A stretch of 64,000 nt of DNA, from contig NZ_FXZC01000003.1 of NCBI RefSeq assembly GCF_900169275.1, positions 186,001 through 250,000 on the forward strand, read 5' to 3'. The notes below the pieces were generated by a model. That model did not search any database. It was not told the origin of the DNA and was given only the letters and a program-made list of their open reading frames with translations. Position numbers and translations under genes: made by a program. The DNA is from Brevibacterium casei CIP 102111. GTDB lineage: Bacteria > Actinomycetota > Actinomycetes > Actinomycetales > Brevibacteriaceae. Position 1 is the stretch's first letter. Every line of letters starts with the position of its first letter. Below, in pieces: positions 10,981-18,127 of this stretch.

Positions 10981-10998
10981 TATCTTGACATCAAGATA
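10981..10998. promoter_or_regulatory. 18-bp palindromic operator candidate upstream of prpD
   Basis: TATCTTGACATCAAGATA has two perfect 8-nt arms around a 2-nt centre. It lies in the 216-nt divergent gap between prpD (minus) and the DUF4916 gene (plus) and stands out in A+T content. It is the expected form for a homodimeric regulator of the propionate genes. A TTGACA-like -35 is embedded in it on the plus strand. The regulator is not encoded next to it. A shorter dyad, GTTGA-C-TCAAC, lies nearby at about 10929-10939. Confidence 0.6.
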
Positions 10999-11077
10999 CT
11001 TTACCCGACCGGCATGAGCCGCCTCGACCCCCCTCCTCCCACCCGTCCGTCGAGGTGAACTGTGACACAATCGGGAT

Positions 11078-11617
11078 ATGACCCGCACTGCCCTCGACTT
11101 CGACGAGAACTGGTTCGACGACAACGAGTTCGCCCAGCTTCGTCGCCGTCTTCCCATCCCCTATGTCAATGCCATCCCCGTCCGCGTCGGAGAGGCCGGC
11201 GATGTCGAGGAGATCGGCCTCCTGCTGCGCCGCCTCGACGACGGCACCCTGGGGCGCGAGGTCGTCGGCGGCCGCATCCGCTACCACGAGTCGATCCGTG
11301 CGGCGCTGCTGCGCCATGCCGAAAACGACCTGGGTCCGCTCGCGCTGCCGGTCGTCCCCCCGGCCATCGCGCCGTTCCACATCGCCGAGTACTTCCCCAC
11401 CGAGGGAGCGGCACTCCTCCACGACCCGCGTCAGCACGCGATCTCGATGTGCTTCGTCATGGAGGTCCGCGGCGAGTGCACCCCGCGCGCGGACGCGCTC
11501 AGCCTCGACTGGCTCACGCCGTCGGAGGCGCTGCGCGAGGACATCGCGAGCGAACTCTCCCACGGTCAGGAGCACATCATCCGCGCAGCCCTGAGTTACC
11601 TCGGCTTTCCCATCTGA
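11078..11617 (+). CDS. DUF4916 (NUDIX-like) protein
   Basis: The 179-residue protein matches, from memory, the actinobacterial DUF4916 family distantly related to NUDIX hydrolases. It has an N-terminal RRRLPIPYVNAIPVRV, a GLLLR strand, GREVVGGRIRYHESIRAALLRHAENDLGP in place of the NUDIX box, and IAEYFPTEGAALLHDPRQHAISM. The canonical NUDIX catalytic box (GX5EX7REUXEEXGU) is not intact, so hydrolase activity is uncertain. It is divergent from prpD. Confidence 0.8.
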   Translation: MTRTALDFDENWFDDNEFAQLRRRLPIPYVNAIPVRVGEAGDVEEIGLLLRRLDDGTLGREVVGGRIRYHESIRAALLRHAENDLGPLALPVVPPAIAPFHIAEYFPTEGAALLHDPRQHAISMCFVMEVRGECTPRADALSLDWLTPSEALREDIASELSHGQEHIIRAALSYLGFPI

Positions 11618-11674
11618 GGCCGGGCTGTCCATCGGGCCTGCGCCCGGTGCCCACGCGGGGTGCCGTCCGGTTTT

Positions 11675-11712
11675 CCGCGGTGCGCTGCGGCTTTCCCGCG
11701 GTGCGCTGCGAC
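11675..11712. repeat. Two-copy tandem repeat, 21-bp period
   Basis: A 15-nt core, CCGCGGTGCGCTGCG, is repeated exactly at 11675 and 11696. It lies in the 338-nt gap between the DUF4916 gene and the universal stress gene. Confidence 0.6.
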
Positions 11713-11767
11713 TCGAGGACGCTCAGTGTCGATTCGCGAGCCAGAAATCGACACTTGGCGTCCTCGA
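11713..11767. repeat. Long imperfect inverted repeat (possible terminator)
   Basis: Arms at 11713-11734 and 11746-11767 (22 nt, two mismatches) enclose an 11-nt loop. It follows the DUF4916 gene by about 95 nt. No U tract follows, and the length exceeds what a terminator needs. It may end the DUF4916 transcript or be a repeat element. Confidence 0.6.
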
Positions 11768-11845
11768 CTCGGCAACCGGATGCGTCCGCCGGCCGCTCAG
11801 CCACCCCGCGGCGCCACAGCAACCCCACGGCCGCCTCGGCGACTT

Positions 11846-11877
11846 TTCTACACGCTGTAGAAGTGCACTGGTAGACT
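11846..11877 (+). promoter_or_regulatory. Probable promoter with overlapping dyad for the universal stress gene
   Basis: TTCTACACGCTGTAGAA (11846-11862) is a perfect 7-nt dyad with a 3-nt spacer. A -10-like TAGACT is at 11872-11877, and 17 nt before it the dyad supplies a weak -35 (TACACG). The gene starts 79 nt further on. A dyad over the -35 suggests control by a dimeric regulator. Confidence 0.45.
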
Positions 11878-11955
11878 GGAGCCGACGACGACGGATGTGG
11901 TTTTCGGGGCCGCCGTCATCGTCAGGGTTGGTCAGGCCCCGTCGAGAGGACTGCC

Positions 11956-12933
11956 ATGAACGCTGACGCCCACCGGAACCCCGCTCGCCAGGCCGCTGCG
12001 AACCCGACCGATGACCGCGCCGCCGACCCGCGGCCCGCCGAGTCCGGACTCAGCCGCGACCTCGGCGTCCTCGTCGGCTTCGACGGATCCGAACTCGCGG
12101 CCCTGGCCCTGCGCTACGCCGCGATCGAAGCCCTCCACCGCGGCGTCCCCCTGACCGTCGTCACGGCGTTCACGATGCCGCTGATGATCTACCCGAACAT
12201 GGCCTCCATTCCCTCCGAACCCGAGGACGAGGCCGCACTGAGGGGAGCCGAGAAGCTCCTCGCCGAGGCGTCCGAACTCCTCGCCGATCATCCCGAACCC
12301 GTGACGTACGCGGCCGAGTCCGGCGACGCCGCCGGTGTGCTCGTCAACCTCAGCTCCAACGCCGAGGTGGTCATCGTCGGCGCCCGAGGGCGCGGCGGGT
12401 TCCTCGGTCGCATGCTCGGATCGGTCTCCACGGCCCTGCCCCCGCACGCGCACTGCCCGACGATCGTCGTCCCCCAGCACTCAGCACAGCGCGGCGAGGC
12501 CCGCGGACCGGTCGTCGTCGCCGTCGACGGTTCGGAGGCCGCGAGGATCGCGATGGTCACCGCCGCCGAGGTGGCCGCCTCACGCGAGGCCGGACTCGAG
12601 GTCGTCTCCGTCCTGCCCGCCGGCGAGGAGTGGCTCTACTGGTATCCCGAGCTCGAGCTCGGCGCCGACGTCGCTGACCGTCGGCAGAAACAGCTCGAGA
12701 CAGCGCTCTCGGCGGAGGCCGACGCGCTCGGCGAGCAGTTCCCGGGACTGCCGATCTCCACCTCGGTGGTCGTCGGAGATGCGACCGCGGTGCTCTCGGA
12801 GGCGACGAAGCGGGCGCAGCTGACGGTGATGGGCACGCGTGGTCGCGGAGCGGTCAAGAGCGCGCTGCTCGGCTCGGTCTCCCGCGGGGTCCTCCACCAT
12901 GCCGAGGGTCCGGTGATGATCGTCCCGAGCTGA
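11956..12933 (+). CDS. Universal stress protein, two UspA domains
   Basis: This 325-residue protein has two tandem Usp domains. The first, after about 35 polar residues, begins DLGVLVGFDGSELAALALRYA and carries the ATP-binding loop VGARGRGGFLGRMLGSVS near residue 140. The second begins GPVVVAVDGSEAARIA and carries MGTRGRGAVKSALLGSVS near residue 295, then GPVMIVPS. Both loops fit the G-2X-G-9X-G(S/T) pattern, so both domains probably bind ATP. Such proteins accumulate under starvation, hypoxia or oxidative stress in actinobacteria; the target is unknown. Confidence 0.93.
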   Translation: MNADAHRNPARQAAANPTDDRAADPRPAESGLSRDLGVLVGFDGSELAALALRYAAIEALHRGVPLTVVTAFTMPLMIYPNMASIPSEPEDEAALRGAEKLLAEASELLADHPEPVTYAAESGDAAGVLVNLSSNAEVVIVGARGRGGFLGRMLGSVSTALPPHAHCPTIVVPQHSAQRGEARGPVVVAVDGSEAARIAMVTAAEVAASREAGLEVVSVLPAGEEWLYWYPELELGADVADRRQKQLETALSAEADALGEQFPGLPISTSVVVGDATAVLSEATKRAQLTVMGTRGRGAVKSALLGSVSRGVLHHAEGPVMIVPS

Positions 12934-12961
12934 CCACAGCCGCACGACCCATGACGGCAAT

Positions 12962-13003
12962 CGCCGCCTGCCTGATCGCGTGACGCGGTCCCGGCAGGCG
13001 GCG
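12962..13003. terminator. Strong hairpin after the universal stress gene
   Basis: CGCCGCCTGCC (12962-12972) pairs perfectly with GGCAGGCGGCG (12993-13003). An inner stem (GATCGCG/CGCGGTC) sits around a TGA loop. It lies 29 nt past the Usp stop and just before the riboswitch, so it separates the two transcription units. Confidence 0.7.
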
Positions 13004-13022
13004 CGGCGGGTGCTGTACAGTA

Positions 13023-13124
13023 AGTCTCACGACAGGGGAGCGCCAGCAGGGGCGCTGAGAGTGCAGATCATGCTGCAGACCCTCGAACCTGATGCGGCTA
13101 GCACCGCCGAAGGAAGTCGAGACT
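13023..13124 (+). ncRNA. TPP riboswitch (THI-box)
   Basis: The conserved THI-box cores are present in order: GGGGAGCGCC, then GGCGCTGAGAG, then ACCCTCGAACCTGATGCGG, then CTAGCACCGCCGAAGGAAG. A closing P1 helix forms from AGTCTCACGAC (13023-13033) and GTCGAGACT (13116-13124). A -10-like TACAGT at 13016-13021 lies just upstream. When thiamine pyrophosphate binds, such aptamers shut down thiamine uptake or synthesis genes, here ykoEDC. Confidence 0.95.
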
Positions 13125-13132
13125 CTTCTACC

Positions 13133-13153
13133 CCTCCTTGAGACACGAGGAGG
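13133..13153 (+). promoter_or_regulatory. Riboswitch expression platform: ribosome-site-sequestering hairpin
   Basis: CCTCCT (13133-13138) can pair with AGGAGG (13148-13153), which is the ribosome-binding site of ykoE, over a 9-nt loop. This suggests control of translation initiation rather than a terminator; no U tract is present. Confidence 0.65.
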
Positions 13154-13157
13154 CACA

Positions 13158-13787
13158 ATGCCGAGAACCACCGCGCCCGGAACCGCCGCGAAGTCCGCAC
13201 CCGCCTACACGCAGGCCCCGCCGACGAAGAAGTGGCGCGTCGTCGACTACGTCGTCACCGCGGTGCTCGGCATCACGGTCGGCCTGATCTTCTGGGTGCT
13301 CGCCGCCAGCTGGAAGGTCATCGAACTCGGCTTCCAGGCCTTCCCGCCCTCGATCGGACTCATCGCCGGACTCTGGGTGCTCGCCGGACCTCTGGCCGGC
13401 GCCATCATCCGCAAGCCCGGTGCCGCGCTGCTCTGCGAGGTGCTCGCCGCGATCGTCGAGGGCGTCCTCGGCTCCCACTTCGGCTCGACCGTGCTCCTGT
13501 CGGGCTTCATCCAGGGCCTCGGTGCCGAACTCGTCTTCGCCGCCTTCGGCTACCGGAGGTTCACGCTGTGGGTGACGACGCTGTCCGGTCTCGTCGCAGC
13601 CGCCTTCATGGCCGTGAGCGAGAACATCCTCTACAACGCCGAATGGCAGCTGACCTACCAGCTCGCCTACGCCGTGTGCGCGATCGTCTCCGGCATCGTC
13701 ATCTCCGGCATCGGTGCGTGGTACGCCTACCGTGCGATCGCGAAGACCGGGGCGCTGTCCTCGTTCGCCTCCGGCCGCATCCGCTGA
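13158..13787 (+). CDS. ykoE: ECF transporter substrate-binding (S) component, YkoE family
   Basis: The 209-residue integral membrane protein is the substrate-specific S component of a thiamine-related ECF transporter. After a 25-residue cytoplasmic lead it has hydrophobic segments beginning RVVDYVVTAVLGITVGLIFWV, with later ones around residues 55-75, 80-100, 105-125, 130-150 and 160-185. The FGSTVLLSGFIQGLGAELVFA region is typical of YkoE. The TPP riboswitch upstream supports thiamine, hydroxymethylpyrimidine or another thiamine precursor as substrate. The ATG at 13158 follows GAGGAGG by 4 nt. Its stop overlaps the ykoD start (TGATG). Confidence 0.92.
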   Translation: MPRTTAPGTAAKSAPAYTQAPPTKKWRVVDYVVTAVLGITVGLIFWVLAASWKVIELGFQAFPPSIGLIAGLWVLAGPLAGAIIRKPGAALLCEVLAAIVEGVLGSHFGSTVLLSGFIQGLGAELVFAAFGYRRFTLWVTTLSGLVAAAFMAVSENILYNAEWQLTYQLAYAVCAIVSGIVISGIGAWYAYRAIAKTGALSSFASGRIR

Positions 13788-15277
13788 TGGGTCTGCCGAT
13801 CCGCGCTCGCGGCTATTCGTGGCGGCACGCCGATCGGGACACGCTCGCCGTCGGCCCCCTCGACCTCGACATCGCCGCAGGTGAGAAGGTTCTCCTCCTC
13901 GGCCCGTCAGGGGCGGGGAAGTCGACGCTGCTCCACGCGATCGCGGGTGTCCTCCCCGTCGAATCGGGTGAGGCCGAAGGAGACCTCGTGATCGGCGACG
14001 CCCCACCGGACCCTCGCCGAGGTGTGACCGGGCTCGTCCTCCAGGACCCCGATTCGCAGGTGATCTTCTCCCGCGTCGGCGACGACGTCGCCTTCGGAAT
14101 GGAGAACCTCGGGATGAGCGCCGAAGTCATCGACGAGCGCATCCCCGCCTCCCTGGCAGCGCTCGGCCTCGACCTGCCCCTCGACCACCCCACGGCCGCA
14201 CTCTCCGGGGGCCAGAAGCAGCGCCTCGCGCTCGCCGGCATCCACGCGATGGCACCCGAGGTCATCGTCCTCGACGAACCGACGGCGAACATCGACCCCG
14301 CCTCGGCGGCCTCGGTCCGGGACGCGGTGCTCACGGTCCAGGCGGCCACCTCGGCGACGATGATCGTCGTCGAGCACCGGGTGGGGCTGTGGTCGGACGA
14401 CGTCGACACCGTCATCGTCCTCGGTCAGGACGGCGTCGTCGCGCACGGGTCGCCGTCCGCGGTCTTCGGTGATCCCGCCCTCGCCGAGGTGCTCCGGGCC
14501 ACCGGGATCTGGGTGCCCGAGTCCGGCTCCCGCACTCCCCCGCGTCAGCCGGGAGCGTTGCGATCCGGCGAGCCGGGAGGGACGGTGCTCACCGCTGAGA
14601 GGCTGAGTGCGGCCCGGCCACGGGCGGGGGTGCCTGCGACCACCGACCTCTCGCTCGAGATCCGAGCCGGCGAGGCGGTCGGCATCGTCGGACCCAACGG
14701 CGCCGGCAAGTCGACGACGGCGCTCACCCTGGCCGGACTCATTCCCGAGTTCGCAGGCGAAGTGCGCGCCCACGGGACACTGGCCGAAGGCGCAAAGCAC
14801 GACCGGCCCTTCCGCTGGCCGTCGGCCTTCCTCGCACCGAGGATCGGAATGGTCTTCCAGGAGCCCGAACACCAGTTCCTCAAGGCCAGCGTGGCAGGCG
14901 AGCTCGCCCTCGGCCCCAGGTTGGCCGGATGGAGTGAGCGCGAGGTCGAATCGCGGGTGACCAGCCTGCTCGAGACACTCGGGCTCACCGAGATCGCCGA
15001 CGCCCACCCGCAGGGACTCTCCGGGGGCGAGATGCGACGGCTGTCAGTGGCGGCGATGATCGCGCCCAGGCCGCGGGTCCTCATCGTCGACGAGCCGACA
15101 TTCGGTCAGGATGCGCTGACCTGGGCGGGACTTGTCACGCTCTTCCTCGACGTCCTCGACCACGGCAGTGCGGTCGTCGCAGTCAGCCACGACCACGACT
15201 TCCTCGACGCGATCGGGGCCAGGCGTGTGAGCCTTGGAACGAGCGCGCAGCCGCTGCGAGGTGAGCGCGTTGAGTGA
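13787..15277 (+). CDS. ykoD: ECF transporter ATPase, two fused ABC domains
   Basis: The 496-residue protein carries two complete ABC ATPase domains in one chain, replacing the usual EcfA-EcfA' pair. Domain 1 has Walker A GPSGAGKST, signature LSGGQKQRLALAG and Walker B VIVLDEPTANID. Domain 2 has GPNGAGKST, LSGGEMRRLSVAA and VLIVDEPTFGQD. It energises YkoE/YkoC-mediated uptake. Its ATG overlaps the ykoE stop by one base, and its 3' end overlaps ykoC by 17 nt, so the three are translated as a unit. Confidence 0.95.
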   Translation: MGLPIRARGYSWRHADRDTLAVGPLDLDIAAGEKVLLLGPSGAGKSTLLHAIAGVLPVESGEAEGDLVIGDAPPDPRRGVTGLVLQDPDSQVIFSRVGDDVAFGMENLGMSAEVIDERIPASLAALGLDLPLDHPTAALSGGQKQRLALAGIHAMAPEVIVLDEPTANIDPASAASVRDAVLTVQAATSATMIVVEHRVGLWSDDVDTVIVLGQDGVVAHGSPSAVFGDPALAEVLRATGIWVPESGSRTPPRQPGALRSGEPGGTVLTAERLSAARPRAGVPATTDLSLEIRAGEAVGIVGPNGAGKSTTALTLAGLIPEFAGEVRAHGTLAEGAKHDRPFRWPSAFLAPRIGMVFQEPEHQFLKASVAGELALGPRLAGWSEREVESRVTSLLETLGLTEIADAHPQGLSGGEMRRLSVAAMIAPRPRVLIVDEPTFGQDALTWAGLVTLFLDVLDHGSAVVAVSHDHDFLDAIGARRVSLGTSAQPLRGERVE

Positions 15278-16106
15278 GGCTGCGCCCGCCCGAGAGAGGG
15301 TCGCGATCGAGGATCCCGGTCAGCTCATCCCCGTCGTCCGGTCGACTGCGCTGGTCCGGTGCAATCCGCTGACGAAGATCGCCGTCGCCCTCATCCTCAT
15401 GGTCGGGGCGCTGCTGAGCATCGACATCGTCTCGGCCGGGGTCGTCCTCGGCTTCTCGCTGCTCGCTCTGCCGCTGAGCGGGCTCGACCTGTGGGCGGCA
15501 TTCAAGCGCCTGTGGTTCCTGCCGCTCGGGGCGCTGCTCGCGGCATGGGGCACGGCGATCCTCGCGGAGAAGACCGGGGCGGTCGTCGTCGATCTCGGTC
15601 CGATCCTCATGACGACCGGGTCCCTCGAATCCGCGGCGGCGATCTTCGTCCGTGCCCTCGCGCTTGCCGTCCCGCTTGTCGTCCTCGCCTCGACGATCGA
15701 TCCGAGGGATCTCTCGGATGCGCTCGTCCAACATCTGCGACTGCCGGAGACCGTCGTCGTCTCAGTGCTCGCGGCCTCGCGTCTGCTCGGCCTCCTCGTC
15801 ACCGAATGGCAGACCCTGGCGATGGCGCGTCGCGCCAGGGGGCTCGCCGGCGGGTCCGTGCTGCGGCGCACCGGCAGCCTCTTCGCCGGGATCTTCGTCC
15901 TCCTCGTCCAGTCGATCAGGCGGGGGACGAGGCTGGCGATGGCGATGGAGGGTCGCGCCTTCGGGCGACGGGGACGCACCTGGCGGCGACGCTCACGATT
16001 CGGGATCGCCGACGCGGTCGTCGTGCTCACCGCGCTGGCCGTCACCGTGGCGGCGATCGCCTCGGCGCACCTGCTGGGGACATGGAACCCGATCATCCCC
16101 GGCTGA
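15261..16106 (+). CDS. ykoC: ECF transporter transmembrane (T) component
   Basis: The 281-residue EcfT protein couples the ATPase to the S component. It has several hydrophobic segments: IAVALILMVGALLSIDIVSAG, VLGFSLLALPLSGL, and a C-terminal helix around residues 255-275. The two coupling motifs are seen as MARRARGLAGG and MEGRAFG. I chose the GTG at 15261 because it removes a basic stretch and keeps a short overlap with ykoD; a TTG at 15270 is also possible. Confidence 0.92.
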   Translation: MSALSEAAPARERVAIEDPGQLIPVVRSTALVRCNPLTKIAVALILMVGALLSIDIVSAGVVLGFSLLALPLSGLDLWAAFKRLWFLPLGALLAAWGTAILAEKTGAVVVDLGPILMTTGSLESAAAIFVRALALAVPLVVLASTIDPRDLSDALVQHLRLPETVVVSVLAASRLLGLLVTEWQTLAMARRARGLAGGSVLRRTGSLFAGIFVLLVQSIRRGTRLAMAMEGRAFGRRGRTWRRRSRFGIADAVVVLTALAVTVAAIASAHLLGTWNPIIPG

Positions 16107-16113
16107 GGCGGGC

Positions 16114-16656
16114 TCACACCTGACCGATGAGGTCCTTGAGGTGGGAGCGCCAGTCTTCGAGCGCCTCGGCGCTGGGCAGCTTCGAGGCGGTGAGGGCGAG
16201 GAGGGTGCGGTCGTCGTCCTTGGGTTCGGCGGCGGCTTCGATCTTTGTGCCGTCAACGAGGTTCGCTCGCCAGTAGGAGCGCTTGGGTGTGGTCGAGACC
16301 CGCGGATCACCGTCGAGCGCGACTCCGCCGAGTTCGCCGTCGACGAGGGAGGCGACGCGGTCGATGACGTCGCCGCGCTCGCCGGTCACAGTCCGGGAGA
16401 CGGCGACGTCGAAGGTGCCGTCGGCGCGCTGGCCGGGCACGCGGCGCCCGATCTCCTGCTCATAGGCGACGACGGCGCCTTGCACCCACCATCCGTGGTT
16501 GTCGACGACCCCGTCGAACTGCGGGTAGAGGGCGTCGGCGAGTTCCTTGTGGCTCGCGTCCTTCCCGCCGGCCTTCTCGAGGCGCTGCCGGGTCGTGGAC
16601 CAGGGCTCGCCGAGGGCCCGTTCGATGGACTCGATGTTCTGCGCTTTCGTCGCCAT
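16114..16656 (-). CDS. Conserved actinobacterial protein of unknown function
   Basis: The 180-residue soluble protein has an N-terminal helical part (IESIERALGEPWSTTRQRLEKAGGKDASHKELADAL) and then HGWWVQGAVVAYEQEIGRRVPGQ and DGTFDVAVSRTV. From memory, the WW...VAYEQ..G..PGQ..DG.F..SVSRTV stretch resembles the region seen beside Aha1/SRPBCC-type domains in actinobacteria. The C-terminal half (SYWRANLVDGTKIEAAAEPKDDDRTLLALTASKLPS) also fits part of such a fold. No catalytic function is claimed. It converges on ykoC with only 7 nt between stops. Confidence 0.7.
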   Translation of the reverse strand: MATKAQNIESIERALGEPWSTTRQRLEKAGGKDASHKELADALYPQFDGVVDNHGWWVQGAVVAYEQEIGRRVPGQRADGTFDVAVSRTVTGERGDVIDRVASLVDGELGGVALDGDPRVSTTPKRSYWRANLVDGTKIEAAAEPKDDDRTLLALTASKLPSAEALEDWRSHLKDLIGQV

Positions 16657-16727
16657 GGTCTGAGTCTATGACGCGTGCGCGGTCGCGGCATCGCTGCGGC
16701 TCTGCCTGCTCGACGTAGACTGCCGCC

Positions 16728-17033
16728 ATGGCGGGCGAGGCTGAGTACACCGAAGACGAGAAGTGGCTGGTCGTGCGCGGTCGGCGATGGCGGCGGACCG
16801 ATCCCGCCCTGCCCGATCGTGTCGTCGAGGACCTCAAGAGCCACCTCGGTCGGGCGCGCAACGCGGTGAAGTCGGCGAGGAAGGCCGAGGATTCAGCGGC
16901 ACTGCGGCGAGCCCGGGATCGCGTCGACCTCGCGAAGAGAGGGCTGGGCGAGCGCGGGGAGAAATGGTGGGAGCTCCCCGTCGATGAACGGCTGACCCGA
17001 GCCGAGGAGGCTCTGAACGAGCTCAGTCGATGA
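16728..17033 (+). CDS. Small conserved protein (often labelled biopolymer transporter Tol)
   Basis: The 101-residue acidic and basic helical protein begins EYTEDEKWLVVRGRRWRRTDPALPDRVVEDLKSHL, then has an Arg/Ala-rich helix with VDLAKRGLGERGEKWWEL. This pattern is widespread in actinobacteria and plants' symbionts and is often automatically named Tol-like without evidence; the function is not known. It is divergent from the preceding gene. Its stop lies inside the first unit of a 19-bp tandem repeat shared with the next gene's end. Confidence 0.75.
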   Translation: MAGEAEYTEDEKWLVVRGRRWRRTDPALPDRVVEDLKSHLGRARNAVKSARKAEDSAALRRARDRVDLAKRGLGERGEKWWELPVDERLTRAEEALNELSR

Positions 17034-17075
17034 CGACGAGCTCAGTCGATGACGACGAGCTCAGTCGATGACGAG
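17019..17075. repeat. Three tandem copies of a 19-bp unit across two convergent stop codons
   Basis: The unit GAGCTCAGTCGATGACGAC starts at 17019, 17038 and 17057; the third copy differs only in its last base. It contains the stop of the small plus-strand gene (17031-17033) and the stop of the monooxygenase gene (17061-17063, complement). Near-identity of the copies suggests a recent slippage duplication. Confidence 0.9.
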
Positions 17076-17381
17076 TTCGCCCATCTCGTCCCAGCCCTCG
17101 CCGTCGATCTTGCGGGAGATGATCTTCGGTGTTGAGGCGAGCAGCGGGCGCATGGATTCGAGGCCGGCGGCGAAGTGGTCGCTGTTGACGTGGGGTTCGG
17201 CGCCTTCGTCGGTGAATGCTTCGATGAGCACGTACTCGTTGGGCTTGTCCAGGCTGCGCGACCATTCGAACCAGAGGTTGCCCGGTTCGGAGCGGGTCCC
17301 CTCGGTGAAGTCCTTGACGACGGCGGGGAAGGATTCCGCGTTCTCAGGCTTGACGTCGAATTTCGCGACGATGAAGATCAT
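17061..17381 (-). CDS. Putative quinol monooxygenase (ABM domain)
   Basis: The 106-residue single ABM (antibiotic biosynthesis monooxygenase) domain has MIFIVAKFDVKPENAESF, then EPGNLWFEWSRSLDKPNEYVLIEAFTDEGAEPHVNSDHF, the typical YgiN-like dimeric ferredoxin fold. Family members oxidise quinols or polyketides without cofactors. The ATG at 17381 has GGAAG 5 nt upstream. The last codons before the stop are shared with the 19-bp tandem repeat. Confidence 0.88.
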   Translation of the reverse strand: MIFIVAKFDVKPENAESFPAVVKDFTEGTRSEPGNLWFEWSRSLDKPNEYVLIEAFTDEGAEPHVNSDHFAAGLESMRPLLASTPKIISRKIDGEGWDEMGELVID

Positions 17382-17541
17382 TGTGCTTCCTTGTCTCTCG
17401 GCAGTTGGACTCTGCGGGCAACGGGCCCTGCCACCACCCAATCATGAACAGCCCGCTTTGACGAGTCCGCGCCCGTGCTGCCTCAGGGCGGGCCGCGCCT
17501 GACTGCGAACGCTCACCCCCGGAACCCCCAGGCACCCGTCC

Positions 17542-17594
17542 GCGAGGAGGATCCAGTGCGATCCGGGCCCGATTTTCGGATCGGATCCTCCTCG
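17542..17594. repeat. 53-bp hairpin repeat, copy 1
   Basis: CGAGGAGGATCC and GGATCCTCCTCG form perfect outer arms. An inner GATCCG/CGGATC pair encloses the conserved GGGCCCGATT core. It lies 9 nt past the marR stop, where a terminator is expected. A near copy in the same orientation is at 19570-19623, past the MFS gene on the other side of the pair. Confidence 0.8.
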
Positions 17595-17603
17595 TGGGGG
17601 CGA

Positions 17604-18026
17604 TCAGTCGGCAGTCGCCCGACGCAGAAGAGCGACGAGCGCATCCCGCTCCTCACCGCTGAGCGCATCGACCGGTGCCTCAACGGCCAGCGCGTCAAGC
17701 ACGTTCGTACGACAGTGGAGTCCAGCCTCGGTGAGCGAGACGAGTTTGGCGCGTCGGTCCTGCGGATGCGGACGACGTTCGACGAGCCCCTGATCCTCCA
17801 TCCGGTCGACGACGTAACCGGCGTTCGACGTCTCGCAGCTCATGTGCTCGGCGAGCTCGGTCAGGCGCATCGGCTCGCCCAGCTCGCGCAGCGCGATGGC
17901 CTGTGAGGCTGTGATGCCGAGACGGTCGGCGACGCGACGGATATGAGAGTCCAGACGCTGGTTGAGGCGGGCGACGAGGCCGCAGAGTTCGACGTCGCTC
18001 CCGAGTCCGGACAGGGATTCAGCCAT
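17604..18026 (-). CDS. MarR family transcriptional regulator
   Basis: The 140-residue winged-helix protein has LGITASQAIALRELGEPMRLTELAEHMSCETSNAGYVVDRMEDQGLVERRPHPQDRRAKLVSLTEAG, the full MarR DNA-binding domain with the DRR wing. The ATG at 18026 is preferred over an upstream in-frame start because it leaves the divergent control region free. It faces an exporter gene 101 nt away, with three TCCGAACT half-sites between, so it most likely represses the exporter and itself, released by an exported compound. Confidence 0.93.
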   Translation of the reverse strand: MAESLSGLGSDVELCGLVARLNQRLDSHIRRVADRLGITASQAIALRELGEPMRLTELAEHMSCETSNAGYVVDRMEDQGLVERRPHPQDRRAKLVSLTEAGLHCRTNVLDALAVEAPVDALSGEERDALVALLRRATAD

Positions 18027-18045
18027 GTGCCGAGAATACCAGAAT

Positions 18046-18107
18046 TTATCCGAACTCATATAGTCAAAGTTCGGAATATATGTTTAGACTTCGTATTATC
18101 CGAACTC
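18046..18107. promoter_or_regulatory. Divergent marR-MFS operator region
   Basis: TTATCCGAACTC occurs exactly twice, at 18046-18057 and 18096-18107, 50 bp apart. AGTTCGGA (18068-18075) is an inverted third half-site. The stretch is A+T-rich relative to its surroundings. A TATTAT -10-like box (18094-18099) for the exporter overlaps the right-hand site. The arrangement fits binding by the adjacent MarR dimer. Confidence 0.65.
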
Positions 18108-18127
18108 GGACCATATGGAGGTCTACG

